Under the pieces are notes generated by a model. It had not been told where the DNA came from and did no database searches. It saw only the letters and a list, made by a program, of their open reading frames with translations. From contig JABWCN010000003.1 in assembly GCA_013359135.1 (NCBI GenBank), positions 50,260-114,259 of the forward strand: DNA of 64,000 nt. Reading direction: 5' to 3'. A program made the translations under genes and the position numbers. Position 1 is the stretch's first letter. Every line of letters starts with the position of its first letter. This document shows, piece after piece, positions 7,758-17,014 of this stretch. Origin of the DNA: Pseudobdellovibrionaceae bacterium (GTDB lineage Bacteria; Bdellovibrionota; Bdellovibrionia; Bdellovibrionales; Bdellovibrionaceae).

Positions 7758-9896
7758 ATGTTAAAGAGTTTAAGGAACCTATCTCTTTTATTGCTTATTT
7801 TTACCTTTGGATGCACTCCTGTAGACTTGAAACTAAATGGAGATCTATACTCTTTAATGCAGTACTCTTTCCAAGATGGAGGCTATGAACTCTATAAAGA
7901 AAACTCTCAACAAAAATTGAAAATATACTCTTCAACTGCTGACTTTCTTACAGAGGATTTACAAGTACGACTTAACTTTCAAAGCGAAACTTACAAAAGC
8001 AGCGAAATTTTCACCGATTTTCCTGAAGAACCTATAACAATAAAAAAAGGAGAACAGCTTTTTAGTCAGATATTAACTATTCAAGCTGACTTACCTAAAG
8101 AACAAATCTCACTAAAAATCAAAATTGAAACTTTAAATAATAAAGTAGCTTTTTCACCAGATACTTTTGAAATTGTTATAAATGATTCCGTCAAAAAGCC
8201 AAAATTTACTAACCCCTCTCCTTTAAGTTATATCAATAGTCTAAATCAGAGCTCCTTAACGATTACAGGTGAGTGCTCATCAAAAAATATAGTGATAGTA
8301 AATATCACAGACACAGCTAACATGAACCAATCTACAACCTGTGCATCGGGTACTTTCTCTGTTACATTTGATCTTTCTAATCTTCCAGACCAACAATTGG
8401 TTTTTAAAGCTAAACAGACCAATTCTGTGGGACTTTCATCTCTAGAAGAAGAATTAATACTCCAAAAAGATGCTGCTATAATTTCACTACCTATCACCTT
8501 AAACCCCAACGAACTAGATGGGTCTACGGCTAACCAGAACCTAATTGGCTTTACAGCAACCATTGATTATGATTCAAACAATCTATCACCCTTGTCTTTA
8601 GCTCTCTACACAAATGATATTTGCTCACTCTCAAATAAAGTTGGCGAGGCTACAGTTTCTAGCAATAATTTTGGATTCGATGTGGACTTTAAAAATATTG
8701 AAGGCCCTAAAAGTCTTTACGCCCAATTTACCAAACAATCAGGAACTATTTTGTCTTGTGATAAATTACCATTTTCTTATTTCTTTACTAAATCTGAGAT
8801 TTTACTTGCTGGTGATTTTAATAAATTCAACTCCATTACTAGTAATGGTCTCGTCAAATTGGATTCTCAAGGTAATAAACTTAGCAGCTCAGAATTTGAC
8901 ATAGGTAGTGGTTTTGAGACTTCTACCGGTTTAACTGATTATGTACGCCGTATATTGATCGAAGCTGGGAGTTATTTGTTCGTCGGAAAATTTACTCAAT
9001 TCAATACGGCAACGGCTCCTTATGCAGCACGATTAAATAAAGATGGAAGCGTTAACTCTCTGAGTTTTCCTAACTTCACTAGCACTATAAAAGAAATCGT
9101 AAAGGATTCCGCTGGCAATTACTATTATGGCGGTGAATTTTCAGTCTCTACCAACTTTGGCTTAGTTCGCTCTCTTATCAAACTTGATGATACAAACAAA
9201 ATAGATAATACCTTCGCAGCCAACATTTCAAGCAGTGGTATTTTTGGCTTATTTTCTTCTGTTAGGAAAATAGTGACTCTACCCTCTGGAGATTTAATTG
9301 TTGTTGGCGGTTTATTCGACAACAACATCGTAAAAGTAGACAGCACAGGTAAAGAAGTTACTTCGTTCACCGCTAACGTTGGATCTGGCGCTGATGACAC
9401 TATTTATTCTATTTTACCGTTACGAGATGGAACATATTTATTAACAGGAGTTTTTAATTACTTTAACGGTGTTAAATGCGCTAGAGTTGCCAAAATTAAT
9501 GCTAATGGAGTCATCGATGCAGCCTTTTGTAGTAAGTCTAATAACATCATTAGCACTGCAGATGGAAATTACGCTCTGGCCAGTTACGAAAGTTCTACTA
9601 ATAGTTTATTCATCGGGGGACAGTTTTTAAAAGGTATTAAAGTCCTTAATTCTGATGGTTCCTTGAATTCCACAATGACTTCTGCATTTGGTAGTGGCTT
9701 TGATAAAACTGTGTACGTTATTAAAGAGTTTGTAGATGGTGACTTACTTATCGGTGGTGACTTTACAAGTTACAAAGGAATTAGTGGACATAAAGCTTTT
9801 GTTAAAATGAATAAACAAGGAACTGTTAACAGCACTTTTAAGGGAAACAAAAAATTTACTAGTTCAGACGATGCTGTATACGATATCGCGTTTTAA
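7758..9896 (+). CDS. Large lipoprotein with Ig-like N-part and delta-60 repeats
   Basis: A 712-residue lipoprotein (lipobox ending at Cys19, context 'TFGC'). Residues 30-330 look like two or three beta-sandwich (Calx-beta or Ig-like) modules: 'EPITIKKGEQLFSQILTI' and 'SLTITGECSS'. From about 350 to the end are repeated blades of about 55-60 residues with the delta-60 pattern: 'LLAGDFNKFN', 'LFVGKFTQFN', 'YYGGEFS', 'IVVGGLFD', 'LLTGVFNYFNG', 'LFIGGQF', 'LIGGDFTSYKG', each followed by a 'v.kld..G.v...F' strand. Such repeats form beta-propeller-like surface proteins. It stands alone on the plus strand. A binding or adhesion role at the cell surface is inferred. Confidence 0.8.
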   Translation: MLKSLRNLSLLLLIFTFGCTPVDLKLNGDLYSLMQYSFQDGGYELYKENSQQKLKIYSSTADFLTEDLQVRLNFQSETYKSSEIFTDFPEEPITIKKGEQLFSQILTIQADLPKEQISLKIKIETLNNKVAFSPDTFEIVINDSVKKPKFTNPSPLSYINSLNQSSLTITGECSSKNIVIVNITDTANMNQSTTCASGTFSVTFDLSNLPDQQLVFKAKQTNSVGLSSLEEELILQKDAAIISLPITLNPNELDGSTANQNLIGFTATIDYDSNNLSPLSLALYTNDICSLSNKVGEATVSSNNFGFDVDFKNIEGPKSLYAQFTKQSGTILSCDKLPFSYFFTKSEILLAGDFNKFNSITSNGLVKLDSQGNKLSSSEFDIGSGFETSTGLTDYVRRILIEAGSYLFVGKFTQFNTATAPYAARLNKDGSVNSLSFPNFTSTIKEIVKDSAGNYYYGGEFSVSTNFGLVRSLIKLDDTNKIDNTFAANISSSGIFGLFSSVRKIVTLPSGDLIVVGGLFDNNIVKVDSTGKEVTSFTANVGSGADDTIYSILPLRDGTYLLTGVFNYFNGVKCARVAKINANGVIDAAFCSKSNNIISTADGNYALASYESSTNSLFIGGQFLKGIKVLNSDGSLNSTMTSAFGSGFDKTVYVIKEFVDGDLLIGGDFTSYKGISGHKAFVKMNKQGTVNSTFKGNKKFTSSDDAVYDIAF

Positions 9897-10030
9897 GTAT
9901 AATTATTTTTTATAGTTCTTGAAATCAAAACTCTAGAGACAAACCCACACTAAAGCCTAGTCTAATTTTGTCACTTTTTTTGAACTAATCGACACCACTA
10001 AGTTAAGTTATTGAAAACACAGTGTAAAAA

Positions 10031-10190
10031 ATGTTGGCAAGTGTCTTGCTTATATACAATGACAAGACCAATCAGTTCCTCCCAGTCACAACCGTGACGA
10101 TCCTTAGGGAGCTTGAACGAAACAGCCAATCAAAGAAACCAACCTAAAAGAAGAGGATTAAAAAGATCCTCTCCTCCTGCCGTTTGACTA
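10031..10190 (+). ncRNA. Candidate structured non-coding RNA (6S-like layout possible)
   Basis: A gene-free stretch with dense base-pairing. A two-part hairpin has outer pairs GTTC 10075-10078 with GAAC 10115-10118 and CTCCC 10079-10083 with GGGAG 10107-10111; inside it GTCAC/GTGAC is closed by an AACC loop at 10085-10098. A second hairpin pairs AGAGGAT 10152-10158 with ATCCTCT 10166-10172. GGCA at 10036-10039 can pair with TGCC at 10178-10181 as a closing stem, so about 155 nt would fold into one closed rod. This resembles a 6S RNA plan, but I cannot confirm the family and strand is a guess. A TTGGCA/TACAAT promoter-like pair at 10034-10060 is an alternative reading of the 5' part. Confidence 0.35.
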
Positions 10191-10291
10191 GTGAATTAGC
10201 AATGGACTTCTCTTTTCTAAAATATTGATATTATATTTTCATTTGACCATTTCTAAACCTCAAGAGAGCATATGGCAGTGAGGAGTCTCCT

Positions 10292-10861
10292 ATGAGAAAA
10301 AAATTAGTTCTTTGTCTTGGTCTATTTTTGTTTTATCAGATGGGTTGTAAAAGCAATCCGCACAAAGCTGAAAAAATTGATACCAAAGTAGAAAACCATG
10401 GACAAATATCTGGCGATACCACTGTCGGGATTAAAGATGGAAATATGATTGTACAAAAAAAAGTACAAATGAATGAAGAACTTCGCCGCGTCCAAAATGA
10501 AGTTTACGAGCTTGAAGATCGCGTTTATGGTAACAGGAAATATGGCTCCTTAGGACTTTATGGAGTTCTTCGTCAATGCCGTCTAGATCTTTCTGATCAA
10601 AAAAATGGCGGTGATGGCAAGCTCAAATGGACAGAGCCCATAGATCGCATCACAGACAAAGAAGATGATTACAAAATAGGTTTGGACGAAAAAGAAAAGC
10701 TTGTTGGTGTCAGTGAAGAGTTTTTGAAAGATAGAATTGAGCGTTTTCGCGGTTACAAACAAGTCTTAATGAAAAGACAGGATGAGTACGAAGAAAAAGT
10801 ACAAATCTGTAAAGCTGACTTAAAATCTCAGCAAAGTAAAAATCAAAAATCAAATGATTAG
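10292..10861 (+). CDS. Lipoprotein of unknown function
   Basis: A 189-residue lipoprotein: leader of 18 residues, lipobox ending at Cys19 ('YQMGC'). The mature part is very polar with alternating Lys and Glu and looks mostly helical from residue 60 onward ('NEELRRVQNEVYELEDRVYGN' region and 'FLKDRIERFRGYKQVL' region), suggesting a coiled-coil or helical hairpin. Two cysteines in the mature part could form a disulfide. I recognise no family. It is monocistronic, downstream of the candidate RNA and followed by a hairpin. A good ribosome site is not obvious; the nearest purine tract is 'GTGAGGAG'. Confidence 0.7.
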   Translation: MRKKLVLCLGLFLFYQMGCKSNPHKAEKIDTKVENHGQISGDTTVGIKDGNMIVQKKVQMNEELRRVQNEVYELEDRVYGNRKYGSLGLYGVLRQCRLDLSDQKNGGDGKLKWTEPIDRITDKEDDYKIGLDEKEKLVGVSEEFLKDRIERFRGYKQVLMKRQDEYEEKVQICKADLKSQQSKNQKSND

Positions 10862-10870
10862 TTGTTTTAC

Positions 10871-10897
10871 ACTCTAGGATTGATGACCTAGAGTTTA
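10871..10897 (+). terminator. Hairpin after lipoprotein gene, possible terminator
   Basis: ACTCTAGG (10871-10878) pairs perfectly with CCTAGAGT (10887-10894) around an 8-base loop, 10 bases after the stop codon. The following T tract is short, so efficiency is uncertain. Confidence 0.45.
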
Positions 10898-11117
10898 AGC
10901 ACAAAATGGCTCTTTTAATGATTAAACCTACTTTAGATGAGAATTCTAATTTAAAAAAATTTTCTCTTGAAATGCCAGCTCCTTCTAGATTATCCTAGTC
11001 TTAAATCCAGTGAGTATTTTATTCCCTGGGTTTAAAATTAACACATCTTTGTAAGAGATTTTATTTTTTCTGATTGCTTAGATCATTGAAATAAAAACGT
11101 AAAAAGTTTCTTGAATA

Positions 11118-11144
11118 AAGAAATCCGTTTGCGGATAATTTCTT
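11118..11144 (+). promoter_or_regulatory. Leader hairpin upstream of glnN
   Basis: AAGAAATCCG (11118-11127) pairs with CGGAT-AA-TTTCTT (11132-11144): ten pairs with a two-base bulge and a TTTG loop. It ends 12 bases before the AAAGGAG ribosome site of glnN. It could influence translation or mRNA stability of glutamine synthetase. No known riboswitch class is matched. Confidence 0.4.
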
Positions 11145-11165
11145 GCAGAAAACAAAGGAGTTTCT

Positions 11166-13391
11166 ATGTCATCGGTTAATACAACCTCAGCAAGCCCTCG
11201 CGCTCAAGCTTTACAAGCGGCCCTCAATTTTCCTAACGTACAAGTAGATAGACCTATTTCAAACACAGCACCTATTTCAGATTTTTTTGGTTCCATGACT
11301 TTTGGTCTTGCTCACATGAGAGAGAAACTACCCAAAGATGCTTATCAAAGTTTACTTAAAACTCTTGAGCAAGGAAAGAAGCTTCCTAAAGAAACCGCTG
11401 AAGCTATTGCCTCTGCTGTCAAAGAATGGTCGGTAGCAAAAGGCGTTACTCATTTCTGCCATTGGTTTCAACCTATGACAGGATTAACTGCGGAAAAACA
11501 TGATGCTTTTATCACTATTCAGACCTCTTATCATTCTGAACTAAGAGTGATTGAAAGGTTCACCGGTAGTCAATTAATTCAAGGCGAACCAGATGCATCT
11601 AGTTTTCCTTCCGGAGGCATGAGATCTACTTTCGAAGCAAGGGGTTATACAACATGGGATCCATCATCTCCTCTTTTTATTATTGAAGACGAGGCTGGAA
11701 AAACACTTTGCGTTCCAACTGTTTTCTTTGGATACCACGGCCAAGCTCTTGACTGCAAAACACCTCTGTTAAGATCACTCGAATCGCTAAACAGCGAAGC
11801 CTGCGATTTTTTAAAACTCCTTGGAGATGTTGACGTTAAAAGAATTAATGCCACCTTAGGAGCAGAACAAGAATACTTTTTAATAGATAGAAACTTTGTC
11901 GCTCTCAGACCCGATTTAATTATGACAGGGAGAACTCTTCTTGGCGGTTCCTCACCTAGAGGACAACAATTAGAAGATCACTATTTTGGTTCTATTCCTA
12001 CCCGTGTGAAAAAATATATGCAAGAAGTGGAGTATGAACTATTCAAACTAGGAATCCCCGCAAAAACTCGTCACAATGAGGTTGCTCCAAGTCAGTTCGA
12101 GTTAGCTCCTATTTTTGAAGACGTAAACATCTCTGCCGACCATAATACTTTATCAATGGAGGTTTTAAAACGTATTGCTTTAAAACATAATTTTGTGTGT
12201 TTGCTTCATGAAAAACCTTTTGCCGGAATCAATGGAAGTGGAAAACATAACAACTGGAGCTTGTCCAATGACAAAGGAGAGAATCTTCTAGAGCCCGGAA
12301 CTACTCCACATCAAAATTTAAGATTCTTAGCTGTTCTTTCTGTTGTACTAAAAGCTGTATATGAAAACTCTGCAGTCCTTAGAGCATCGATTGCATCTCC
12401 TGGCAACGATCATCGCCTTGGTGCCAATGAAGCTCCTCCAGCTATTATTTCTGTTTTCCTTGGAAGCATGCTTGAAAAAATTTGTAACGAAATTGAGGAA
12501 GGTAAATCGGCTCAAGCCACTGACCAACAAATCATTGATTTGGGTGTTGGCAAAATTCCAAACATCTCTAAAGACTATACAGATCGCAATCGAACTTCAC
12601 CTTTTGCTTTCACTGGAAACAAGTTTGAGTTTAGAGCGGTAGGCTCTTCATCGATTGTATCTATCCCGATGACGATCCTTAACTCTGCTGTTGCCTTTGC
12701 ATTCAGAGAGGCTAGTGAAAAACTTCGTAATTTACTAAAAAACAAAGCTTCCAGAGATGAAGCCGTTATGGAGCTAACTAGAACTTATCTAAAAGAGTCA
12801 AAACAAGTTAGATTCGATGGAAATGGCTACTCTGCGGAATGGCGCGAAGAAGCAAAACGTCGTGGTTTACCGGTTCTTAACTCTACAGCCGAAGCTCTTG
12901 AGGTTTACAAAGACGAAAAAGCAACTGCCTTTTTATCGAAAACCCATGTATTATCTGCTGAAGAGATCATGAGTCGTTATCATATTAGCGTGGAACGTTA
13001 TGTGAAAACTATCGATATTGAAATTGAAACTCTTTTAGAGATGACTCAAACCTTGGTTATACCAGCAGTCGAAAAGCAACTTAATGTTCTTTCGACGACA
13101 CAGCAGCATATCAGCTCTACTTCGTTGAAAAAACACCATCAAAGTCGTAGCCACAAACTTGAGCTTGTTTTTGACTCAATTTTAGCTCTTCATGAAGATC
13201 TAACAAAGTTAAACGACACTGTTAGAAATGGCCATGATGAAACCATCAAAATGCAAAGACTTGCTTCTGAAGTCCAACCTTTAAGCGTGAAACTCAGAGA
13301 AGCCTGTGACCAAGCTGAGAAGCTAGTTGCTGATGAATTTTGGCCTTTACCAAAATACAGAGAAATGCTTTTTACAAACTCTTTATCTTAA
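11166..13391 (+). CDS. glnN: Type III glutamine synthetase
   Basis: A 741-residue enzyme of the GSIII family, which makes glutamine from glutamate, ammonia and ATP in the cytoplasm. The length is typical of GSIII and well above GSI/GSII. Conserved blocks visible include the N-terminal 'FGSMTFGLAHMREKLP', 'FPSGGMRSTFEARGYT' and 'LGAEQEYFLID' (metal-binding Glu), 'KTRHNEVAPSQFELAPIFE', 'KPFAGINGSGKHNNWS', 'RLGANEAPPAIIS', and 'NRTSPFAFTGNKFEFRAVGSS'. The ATG follows AAAGGAGTTTCT, a strong ribosome site. It is a single-gene unit with a leader hairpin upstream and a strong terminator downstream. Confidence 0.97.
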   Translation: MSSVNTTSASPRAQALQAALNFPNVQVDRPISNTAPISDFFGSMTFGLAHMREKLPKDAYQSLLKTLEQGKKLPKETAEAIASAVKEWSVAKGVTHFCHWFQPMTGLTAEKHDAFITIQTSYHSELRVIERFTGSQLIQGEPDASSFPSGGMRSTFEARGYTTWDPSSPLFIIEDEAGKTLCVPTVFFGYHGQALDCKTPLLRSLESLNSEACDFLKLLGDVDVKRINATLGAEQEYFLIDRNFVALRPDLIMTGRTLLGGSSPRGQQLEDHYFGSIPTRVKKYMQEVEYELFKLGIPAKTRHNEVAPSQFELAPIFEDVNISADHNTLSMEVLKRIALKHNFVCLLHEKPFAGINGSGKHNNWSLSNDKGENLLEPGTTPHQNLRFLAVLSVVLKAVYENSAVLRASIASPGNDHRLGANEAPPAIISVFLGSMLEKICNEIEEGKSAQATDQQIIDLGVGKIPNISKDYTDRNRTSPFAFTGNKFEFRAVGSSSIVSIPMTILNSAVAFAFREASEKLRNLLKNKASRDEAVMELTRTYLKESKQVRFDGNGYSAEWREEAKRRGLPVLNSTAEALEVYKDEKATAFLSKTHVLSAEEIMSRYHISVERYVKTIDIEIETLLEMTQTLVIPAVEKQLNVLSTTQQHISSTSLKKHHQSRSHKLELVFDSILALHEDLTKLNDTVRNGHDETIKMQRLASEVQPLSVKLREACDQAEKLVADEFWPLPKYREMLFTNSLS

Positions 13392-13409
13392 ACAGATAAC
13401 TATAAAACA

Positions 13410-13442
13410 AAAGCCCACTTGGCGTAATCTAAGTGGGCTTTT
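13410..13442. terminator. Bidirectional terminator between glnN and converging lipoprotein gene
   Basis: AAAGCCCACTT at 13410-13420 pairs with AAGTGGGCTTT at 13431-13441. The hairpin is flanked by an A tract on the left and a T tract on the right, so it can stop transcription from both sides. Confidence 0.9.
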
Positions 13443-13449
13443 ATCTTCC

Positions 13450-14436
13450 CTAGAGATCTTCGCAAATGTATGCTGCCGCTGTCATTTTACCGCTCAGATC
13501 CTGGGTCAACTCTCTTAAAGATTCACACACTGGTTGTGAGCTTTCATGCTGTACTGAAACTTGAAATCCTTGATTAACCCAAGTGACTATAACCTCTTCC
13601 ATTTCAGCATTAAAAACTCCTTGAATTTTTTCCCAGTGACATTTGTTAGTAGCTACGACTCGGCCTTCTTCAAAAGGTTCATTTAAAGATTTTTTAATTG
13701 CCTTGTGCAAAAAAGACCTAGTTTTATTTCCCTGAATATAACTGTCTTTCTCTTTACAGTTAAAACTTAAAAAATCTGAGTTTTGACAATCTGAAAACTC
13801 TTTCGAAATTAATTGAGTATAGCTTTTAAGGCTAAAACTTGGACTCTCGACCTCATAACAAAATAATGATTTAGCTTCTTGAGTAGCCACTCCAAAATAA
13901 GTTTCAAAAGCATCAGAGTACGGAGGTTGATACCACAATCCGCCAAAAAGCTTCTTGTAATAAGATGAATTCTCGTTTGTCAGTTCGTTAAGAAGCTTAG
14001 CCTCTGTCGCTGAGGCTAAGGTGTCGGGATAATTCACTTTATTTGCTTGGTTTAAAAACTTGAATAGCGCACGTTCATTGGCTAAGCCTGCCTTTGGATC
14101 AGAGCTATTTTTAACTTTGCATGCTGTTTTCATAATTTTCATTAACTGCATGGCTTTTAAAGAATAGTCTGGTTCTATAAGTTTGGTATTGATTTTACAA
14201 GACATGCAAGAAAGTAATTGAACTCCACCCTGAGCACACGTTCCACTAGAGAATTGTAGTTTCTCTGGTGGAGGTACCACAGGCCTAACTGGCGCAGGTG
14301 TTTCCTGCGTATTATTCGGTGGCTCTGGAGTTGGCTCTTGAATTTTAGGTACTTCCTCTGCGGGTCCATGAAATCGATACTCGTTCGAACAGGAGCTCAG
14401 TAAAAGTAAACTTATAAATCCTAGTGTTTTTTTCAT
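13450..14436 (-). CDS. Proline-rich-linker lipoprotein, unknown
   Basis: I place the start at 14436 because ATG there is preceded by AGGAAA at the right distance and opens directly into a lipoprotein leader with lipobox LSSC (Cys16). An in-frame ATG nine codons upstream would add a polar extension before the leader. A Pro/Glu/Thr-rich linker follows (about residues 30-60), which often spans peptidoglycan. The rest (about 270 residues) has ten cysteines, among them 'SCMSCKI', so several disulfides are likely. No family is recognised. The 3' end shares the terminator with glnN. Confidence 0.7.
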   Translation of the reverse strand: MKKTLGFISLLLLSSCSNEYRFHGPAEEVPKIQEPTPEPPNNTQETPAPVRPVVPPPEKLQFSSGTCAQGGVQLLSCMSCKINTKLIEPDYSLKAMQLMKIMKTACKVKNSSDPKAGLANERALFKFLNQANKVNYPDTLASATEAKLLNELTNENSSYYKKLFGGLWYQPPYSDAFETYFGVATQEAKSLFCYEVESPSFSLKSYTQLISKEFSDCQNSDFLSFNCKEKDSYIQGNKTRSFLHKAIKKSLNEPFEEGRVVATNKCHWEKIQGVFNAEMEEVIVTWVNQGFQVSVQHESSQPVCESLRELTQDLSGKMTAAAYICEDL

Positions 14437-14649
14437 AATGTTTCCTATAGATAAGTTTTCCACTAGACAGTTATCGACCTTAAATTTTCTGACTTAAATG
14501 AAAGCCACAGATACTGGAACAAAGGCCTGAGTGGGGTAAGTCTAGAATCATTTTTTGGTCCAGGTATTGGATTTTAAAATGGCTTTGAACTACCTTGATT
14601 AGATTTTAAATAATAGACTAAGGAAAGCTTATCAAAGAAAGTAAGGGAT

Positions 14650-16329
14650 ATGAAGAGCTTAGGAATCGATATTGGTAGTTGCTCCATCAAAGTGGTTGAG
14701 ATCAATGCAAGCTCAAAAGGCTTTCAGTTAGTGCAATTTTATCAACACCAATTAAGTCTTCTTCCTAATTCAGACATCCACTTTGAAACTATTGAGTTTC
14801 TTAGAGAAATCACCCAAAAATACGACCCTGAAAACACTAAGTTTATAGTTGGCATTAAACAAGATAAAGTGGCAACAAGAGGAAAAACATTTCCTTTTAC
14901 TGATCGCAATAAGATTTCTAAAACTCTGCCCTTAGAACTAGAGGAAGAAATTCCATTTAACATTGATCATGCCGTTTTTGATTTTAAGATCAATAAAATC
15001 ACTCCTCCGAATGCAGAAATTCTGGCTTTTATCACCAAAAAAGAATCTATTCAAAATGCCATTCAACTATTAAAAGAGTCTGGAATTCAAATTGATATTC
15101 TTTCTACTGAGGGCAGCGCTTTTGCTAACCTTTTTGAGAATTGGTCCCACGCTGTTAGTCCAAGTCTTTCACCATTACCACAAAAGATTGAGTCTGAAGG
15201 CAATGAACCATCAGTTCCTCCTCGTCAGATTAATTTAGTTCTTAACATAGGACACTCACAATCTCTTTTAGCTGTTTTTGAAAATAATAGATTAATTCAA
15301 GTTCGCAGTATATTATGGGGAGGTAAATTAATTGGTGAGCAAATTGCCAAACGTTTTAATTTACCTATTTCCGAAGCCCATAAAGAACTTAATGCTAAAG
15401 GCTTCATTCTCACTAAAAAACAAGAGATCTCTCATGAAGCCAAAGTTTTCTCAGAGATCATTTCTAAAGGGATTAAAGAACTTATCAAAGACTTGCAAAT
15501 TTCTTTTCTAGAAATTAAATCTGAATTTAACTGTGAAGTTTCTCGACTCGAAATCACGGGTGGAATGAGTATGGTGCAAGGAATTTGCCCCTTTATGACC
15601 CAATTTTTAGAAGTTCCTTGTAATAAACTGAACACTTTAGATAACTACCCTCATCTTTACTTTGAAAAAAATGAAAATAACGAGGCTCTGCTGGGCGTTG
15701 CTATTGGGTTAGCCATAGAAGGATTAAAAAAGCCAAGAAACCCAGCCATCAACTTTTTAAAAGATGAGTTTGCAAAAGAAAATCATAAATTTAAAAAATT
15801 GTGGAACCGCTGGGGAAGCACTGTTCAAGTTAGCTTTACCCTCCTCGTTTGCTTTTATGTTTGGTCATTTTTAAGAATCGATTTTTCTGAGGTCCTTGCT
15901 GAAACTGCAAAAAGTAATCTTAAAGAAGTTGCTAAAAAAGCCATTGGAGTTTCAAGTAAAAATGCAACCACTAAGAATATAGAAAAATATATTAAAGAAA
16001 ATAGAAAAACAGTTTCTGACATTAGATCTGCTGAAATTTATTATCAGATGAATTCAGCCATGGAAATCTTAAGAAAAGTATCTGATCATCTTCCCAATAA
16101 GTCTCAGGTCAAATTAGACATTAAAAAATTTGAAGTCGTAGACCAAAAAGTATCACTTGAAGGCTATGTTAATTCCTCCATAGAAATGGAAGTAACTAAA
16201 GAACTTTTAAAAAGTTACTCTTTAGATGATAAAATTGTCACTCAAGCATCAAGCCTTCCACCTTTATCTCAACGAGTAGCATTTCATTTTGTGTTTAATG
16301 TTGACAGAGGAATTTCAAAGGAAAAATAA
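14650..16329 (+). CDS. gspL: Type II secretion protein GspL (PilM-like)
   Basis: A 559-residue inner-membrane assembly protein of the type II secretion system. The N-terminal half (residues 1-360) is an actin/PilM-like fold starting 'GIDIGSCSIKVVEI' with a second nucleotide-fold block 'NLVLNIGHSQSLLAVF' and 'LEITGGMSMVQGI'. One transmembrane helix lies at about 390-408, followed by a periplasmic helix-rich region and a small ferredoxin-like end. GspL normally links the GspE ATPase to the inner-membrane platform. It is longer than the gammaproteobacterial form (about 400). It starts an operon with gspM (4-base gap) and gspN. Identification rests on fold pattern and neighbours. Confidence 0.85.
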   Translation: MKSLGIDIGSCSIKVVEINASSKGFQLVQFYQHQLSLLPNSDIHFETIEFLREITQKYDPENTKFIVGIKQDKVATRGKTFPFTDRNKISKTLPLELEEEIPFNIDHAVFDFKINKITPPNAEILAFITKKESIQNAIQLLKESGIQIDILSTEGSAFANLFENWSHAVSPSLSPLPQKIESEGNEPSVPPRQINLVLNIGHSQSLLAVFENNRLIQVRSILWGGKLIGEQIAKRFNLPISEAHKELNAKGFILTKKQEISHEAKVFSEIISKGIKELIKDLQISFLEIKSEFNCEVSRLEITGGMSMVQGICPFMTQFLEVPCNKLNTLDNYPHLYFEKNENNEALLGVAIGLAIEGLKKPRNPAINFLKDEFAKENHKFKKLWNRWGSTVQVSFTLLVCFYVWSFLRIDFSEVLAETAKSNLKEVAKKAIGVSSKNATTKNIEKYIKENRKTVSDIRSAEIYYQMNSAMEILRKVSDHLPNKSQVKLDIKKFEVVDQKVSLEGYVNSSIEMEVTKELLKSYSLDDKIVTQASSLPPLSQRVAFHFVFNVDRGISKEK

Positions 16330-16333
16330 TTAA

Positions 16334-17014
16334 ATGGCATTTGAAGGTTTAGTTGAAAATATAAAAAGTACTGGTTTAACTCTTAGAGACAAGTTTCTAG
16401 AATCACCCCTAGTACAAAGACTCTCCGAATGGTACGAAAACCAAACTCCCAATCGCCAAAGATTAATTGTCATCCTTTCAAACCTATTGATGATTTTAGC
16501 CATTTTATATTTTCCAATAGAGCATTTTATCTCCTCAAGTGAATTCGTTTATGAATTTGAAAGTAAACGAGATCTAACTAAAACTCTAATTCGCTCACAC
16601 AGAGAAGTGAATCAACTACCGATCATGCAAAGAGCTAAAACGTCGGACACTGTCAAATCCATGATCGAAAACCAATTCAAAGAAATGAATCTGTTACCTG
16701 AACAAATTAAGTTCGTAAATATTGCTTCTATTTCATCAACTCTTATCCCTAGTAATAAAATGGATTATGGTATTGATATCAGTTTAAATAAACTTAACTT
16801 GAAACAAATTGTTAATCTTGGACACAAGTTTCAATCTCTAGACCCTGCAATTAAATTAAAAGATATGATCCTCTCAGCAAACAAAGAGGATGGAAGATAT
16901 ATTGATGGCAACTTTAAGCTCATCGCTTTAAATATACCTCATTATGAACCTCCTAAACCAGAACCTGAACCAATTAAAAAAGGTAAGAAAAACGCAAAAG
17001 CAGGTGATGAGTAA
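16334..17014 (+). CDS. gspM: Type II secretion protein GspM-like
   Basis: A 226-residue bitopic protein: cytoplasmic N-tail, one transmembrane helix at about 44-61, then a periplasmic domain of about 140 residues and a Pro/Glu then Lys-rich tail. This is the GspM/PilO plan; GspM dimerises with GspL in the inner-membrane platform. The family is divergent, so the call depends on topology and position between gspL (4 bases upstream) and gspN (stop overlapping the next start). Confidence 0.75.
   Translation: MAFEGLVENIKSTGLTLRDKFLESPLVQRLSEWYENQTPNRQRLIVILSNLLMILAILYFPIEHFISSSEFVYEFESKRDLTKTLIRSHREVNQLPIMQRAKTSDTVKSMIENQFKEMNLLPEQIKFVNIASISSTLIPSNKMDYGIDISLNKLNLKQIVNLGHKFQSLDPAIKLKDMILSANKEDGRYIDGNFKLIALNIPHYEPPKPEPEPIKKGKKNAKAGDE

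Noticed and set aside
10075..10118. Cyclic di-GMP, cobalamin, TPP or SAM riboswitch before the lipoprotein gene
   Set aside because: None of the conserved boxes of these classes could be found; only generic stems are present.
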